A DNA stretch of 7,157 bases, from positions 1-7,157 of the forward strand of contig URVP01000073.1 of the NCBI GenBank assembly GCA_900551345.1, written 5' to 3'. Of this stretch, positions 6,618 to 7,157 are shown piece after piece. The notes under the pieces are model-generated. The model saw nothing but the letters and a program-made list of their open reading frames with translations. It had not been told where the DNA came from and did not search any database. The DNA is from an uncultured Eubacteriales bacterium. GTDB lineage: Bacteria; Bacillota; Clostridia; Monoglobales; UMGS1388. The translations under genes were made by a program, and so were the position numbers. How positions within the stretch are numbered: position 1 is the first letter of the stretch; the number at the start of each line of letters is the position of its first letter.

Positions 6618-6654
6618 GCCCGGATAAGTAAAGTTGCATATTACTTATCCGGGC
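6618..6654. terminator. Strong hairpin between convergent genes, probable bidirectional terminator
   Basis: GCCCGGATAAGTA (6618-6630) is the exact reverse complement of 6642-6654, and one more A-T pair (6631/6641) closes a 9-base loop, giving a 14-bp stem with a GC-rich base. On the minus strand the stem is followed at once by ATTTATTATT, a good U-rich tail, so it should end mnmA transcription. On the plus strand the nearest T-run (6673-6678) is about 18 bases away, so it is weaker for the MATE operon. Confidence 0.8.
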
Positions 6655-6690
6655 TGAACATTAGTTTAATATATTTTTTGACGAGAAACT

Positions 6691-7157
6691 CTATTCAATA
6701 ATTCCGCCGCAGACTACGGTGTTACCATCATAGACAACTGCCGCCTGTCCCGGGGTTATTGCCCTTTGAGGCGATTCAAACTCAATGAGTATATTGTTTT
6801 TATCTGTTTGCGTTATTGTTGCAGGCTGCTCCGTGTGATTGTACCTGATTTTTGCAGCCGCTTTTATAGGAGTGTCTATGGAGTCGCAGGCGATAAAGTT
6901 TACATTGGACACCTTAACGGTTTTGCTGAACAAATCCTCATTGTTTCCGAGAACAACGGTGTTATCTTGAGGGCATATACCGCATACATATTTGGGCTCA
7001 CCAAAGGCTATGCCAAGACCTTTTCTTTGACCTATGGTATAGTGGATTATGCCTTTGTGTGTTCCCAGGACTGCTCCGGTGCTGTCAACAAAATTACCCT
7101 CCGGGTATTCTTTGCCTGAAAATCTTTTTATAAAACCTGCATAGTCGCCGTCGGGTA
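6691..7157 (-). CDS. mnmA: tRNA-specific 2-thiouridylase MnmA, C-terminal part (5' partial)
   Basis: MnmA is a cytoplasmic enzyme that uses ATP and a relayed persulfide sulfur to make 2-thiouridine at wobble position 34 of Lys, Glu and Gln tRNAs. The minus-strand frame is open from the right window edge to the TAG at 6691-6693, giving 154 complete codons. It begins PDGDYAGFIKRFSG, and has NFVDSTGAVLGTHKGIIHYT followed by IGQRKGLGIAFGEPKYV, the family signature. It ends AKIRYNHTE, then SPQRAITPGQAAVVYDG and a final GGIIE, the usual C-terminal barrel. In Firmicute MnmA the catalytic cysteine sits in a CFIPDGDY-type motif, so it would lie two or three residues beyond the window. The N-terminal ATPase domain is also outside. 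The TTG at 6933 is internal. The gene is convergent with the MATE operon and functionally unrelated to it. Confidence 0.95.
   Translation of the reverse strand, partial: PDGDYAGFIKRFSGKEYPEGNFVDSTGAVLGTHKGIIHYTIGQRKGLGIAFGEPKYVCGICPQDNTVVLGNNEDLFSKTVKVSNVNFIACDSIDTPIKAAAKIRYNHTEQPATITQTDKNNILIEFESPQRAITPGQAAVVYDGNTVVCGGIIE

Noticed and set aside
6766..7119. Plus-strand open frame of 117 codons at the right end
   Set aside because: It is antisense to mnmA, whose minus-strand translation carries clear family motifs over the whole region.
1..7157. CRISPR array, tRNA/rRNA, insertion sequence or phage genes
   Set aside because: No regularly spaced repeats, tRNA-like cloverleaf, transposase or phage motifs were seen on either strand.

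Overview
The window looks like a chromosomal fragment from an anaerobic, AT-leaning Clostridia-type Firmicute, probably an Oscillospiraceae/Ruminococcaceae-like gut commensal. This rests on gene style: BspA-like leucine-rich repeats with Ig-like modules on a secreted esterase, a MarR + MATE operon with a cytidylate-kinase-like domain, and a Firmicute-type MnmA. No rRNA or other taxonomic marker is present.

Layout. (1) Positions 1-3789, plus strand: the 3' part of a very large, probably secreted, multidomain protein. It has an Ig-like end and unknown region, BspA-type LRRs, an Ig-like domain, two Big-type Ig domains, a sialate O-acetylesterase (SASA) catalytic domain, a third Big-type domain and a C-terminal beta-rich module. 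Its true start is left of the window. A strong intrinsic terminator follows at 3810-3859. (2) Positions 3954-4498: a well-formed promoter whose -10 element lies in a perfect 15-bp-arm inverted repeat, then a MarR-family regulator of 148 aa that probably represses itself and the next gene. (3) Positions 4534-6521: a MATE efflux-pump gene whose reading frame continues, without a stop or new start codon, into a cytidylate-kinase-like domain (about 655-662 aa in all). As given, the frame is broken by an apparent one-base loss near 5682-5684. A second apparent one-base loss in an A7 run (4559-4565) separates the best Shine-Dalgarno/ATG pair from the frame. (4) Positions 6522-6690: AT-rich intergenic DNA with two hairpins, the second a 14-bp stem that can end transcription from both sides. 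(5) Positions 6691-7157, minus strand: the C-terminal part of mnmA (tRNA 2-thiouridylase), convergent with the MATE operon and cut by the window edge.

How the genes work together. The esterase is an extracellular glycan-processing enzyme, most likely removing O-acetyl groups from sialic acid or other acetylated sugars so that other glycosidases can act. The MarR/MATE-kinase pair is a self-contained drug- or metabolite-responsive efflux module. MnmA is housekeeping. The least ordinary item is the MATE-kinase fusion, together with the two homopolymer-associated frame breaks.
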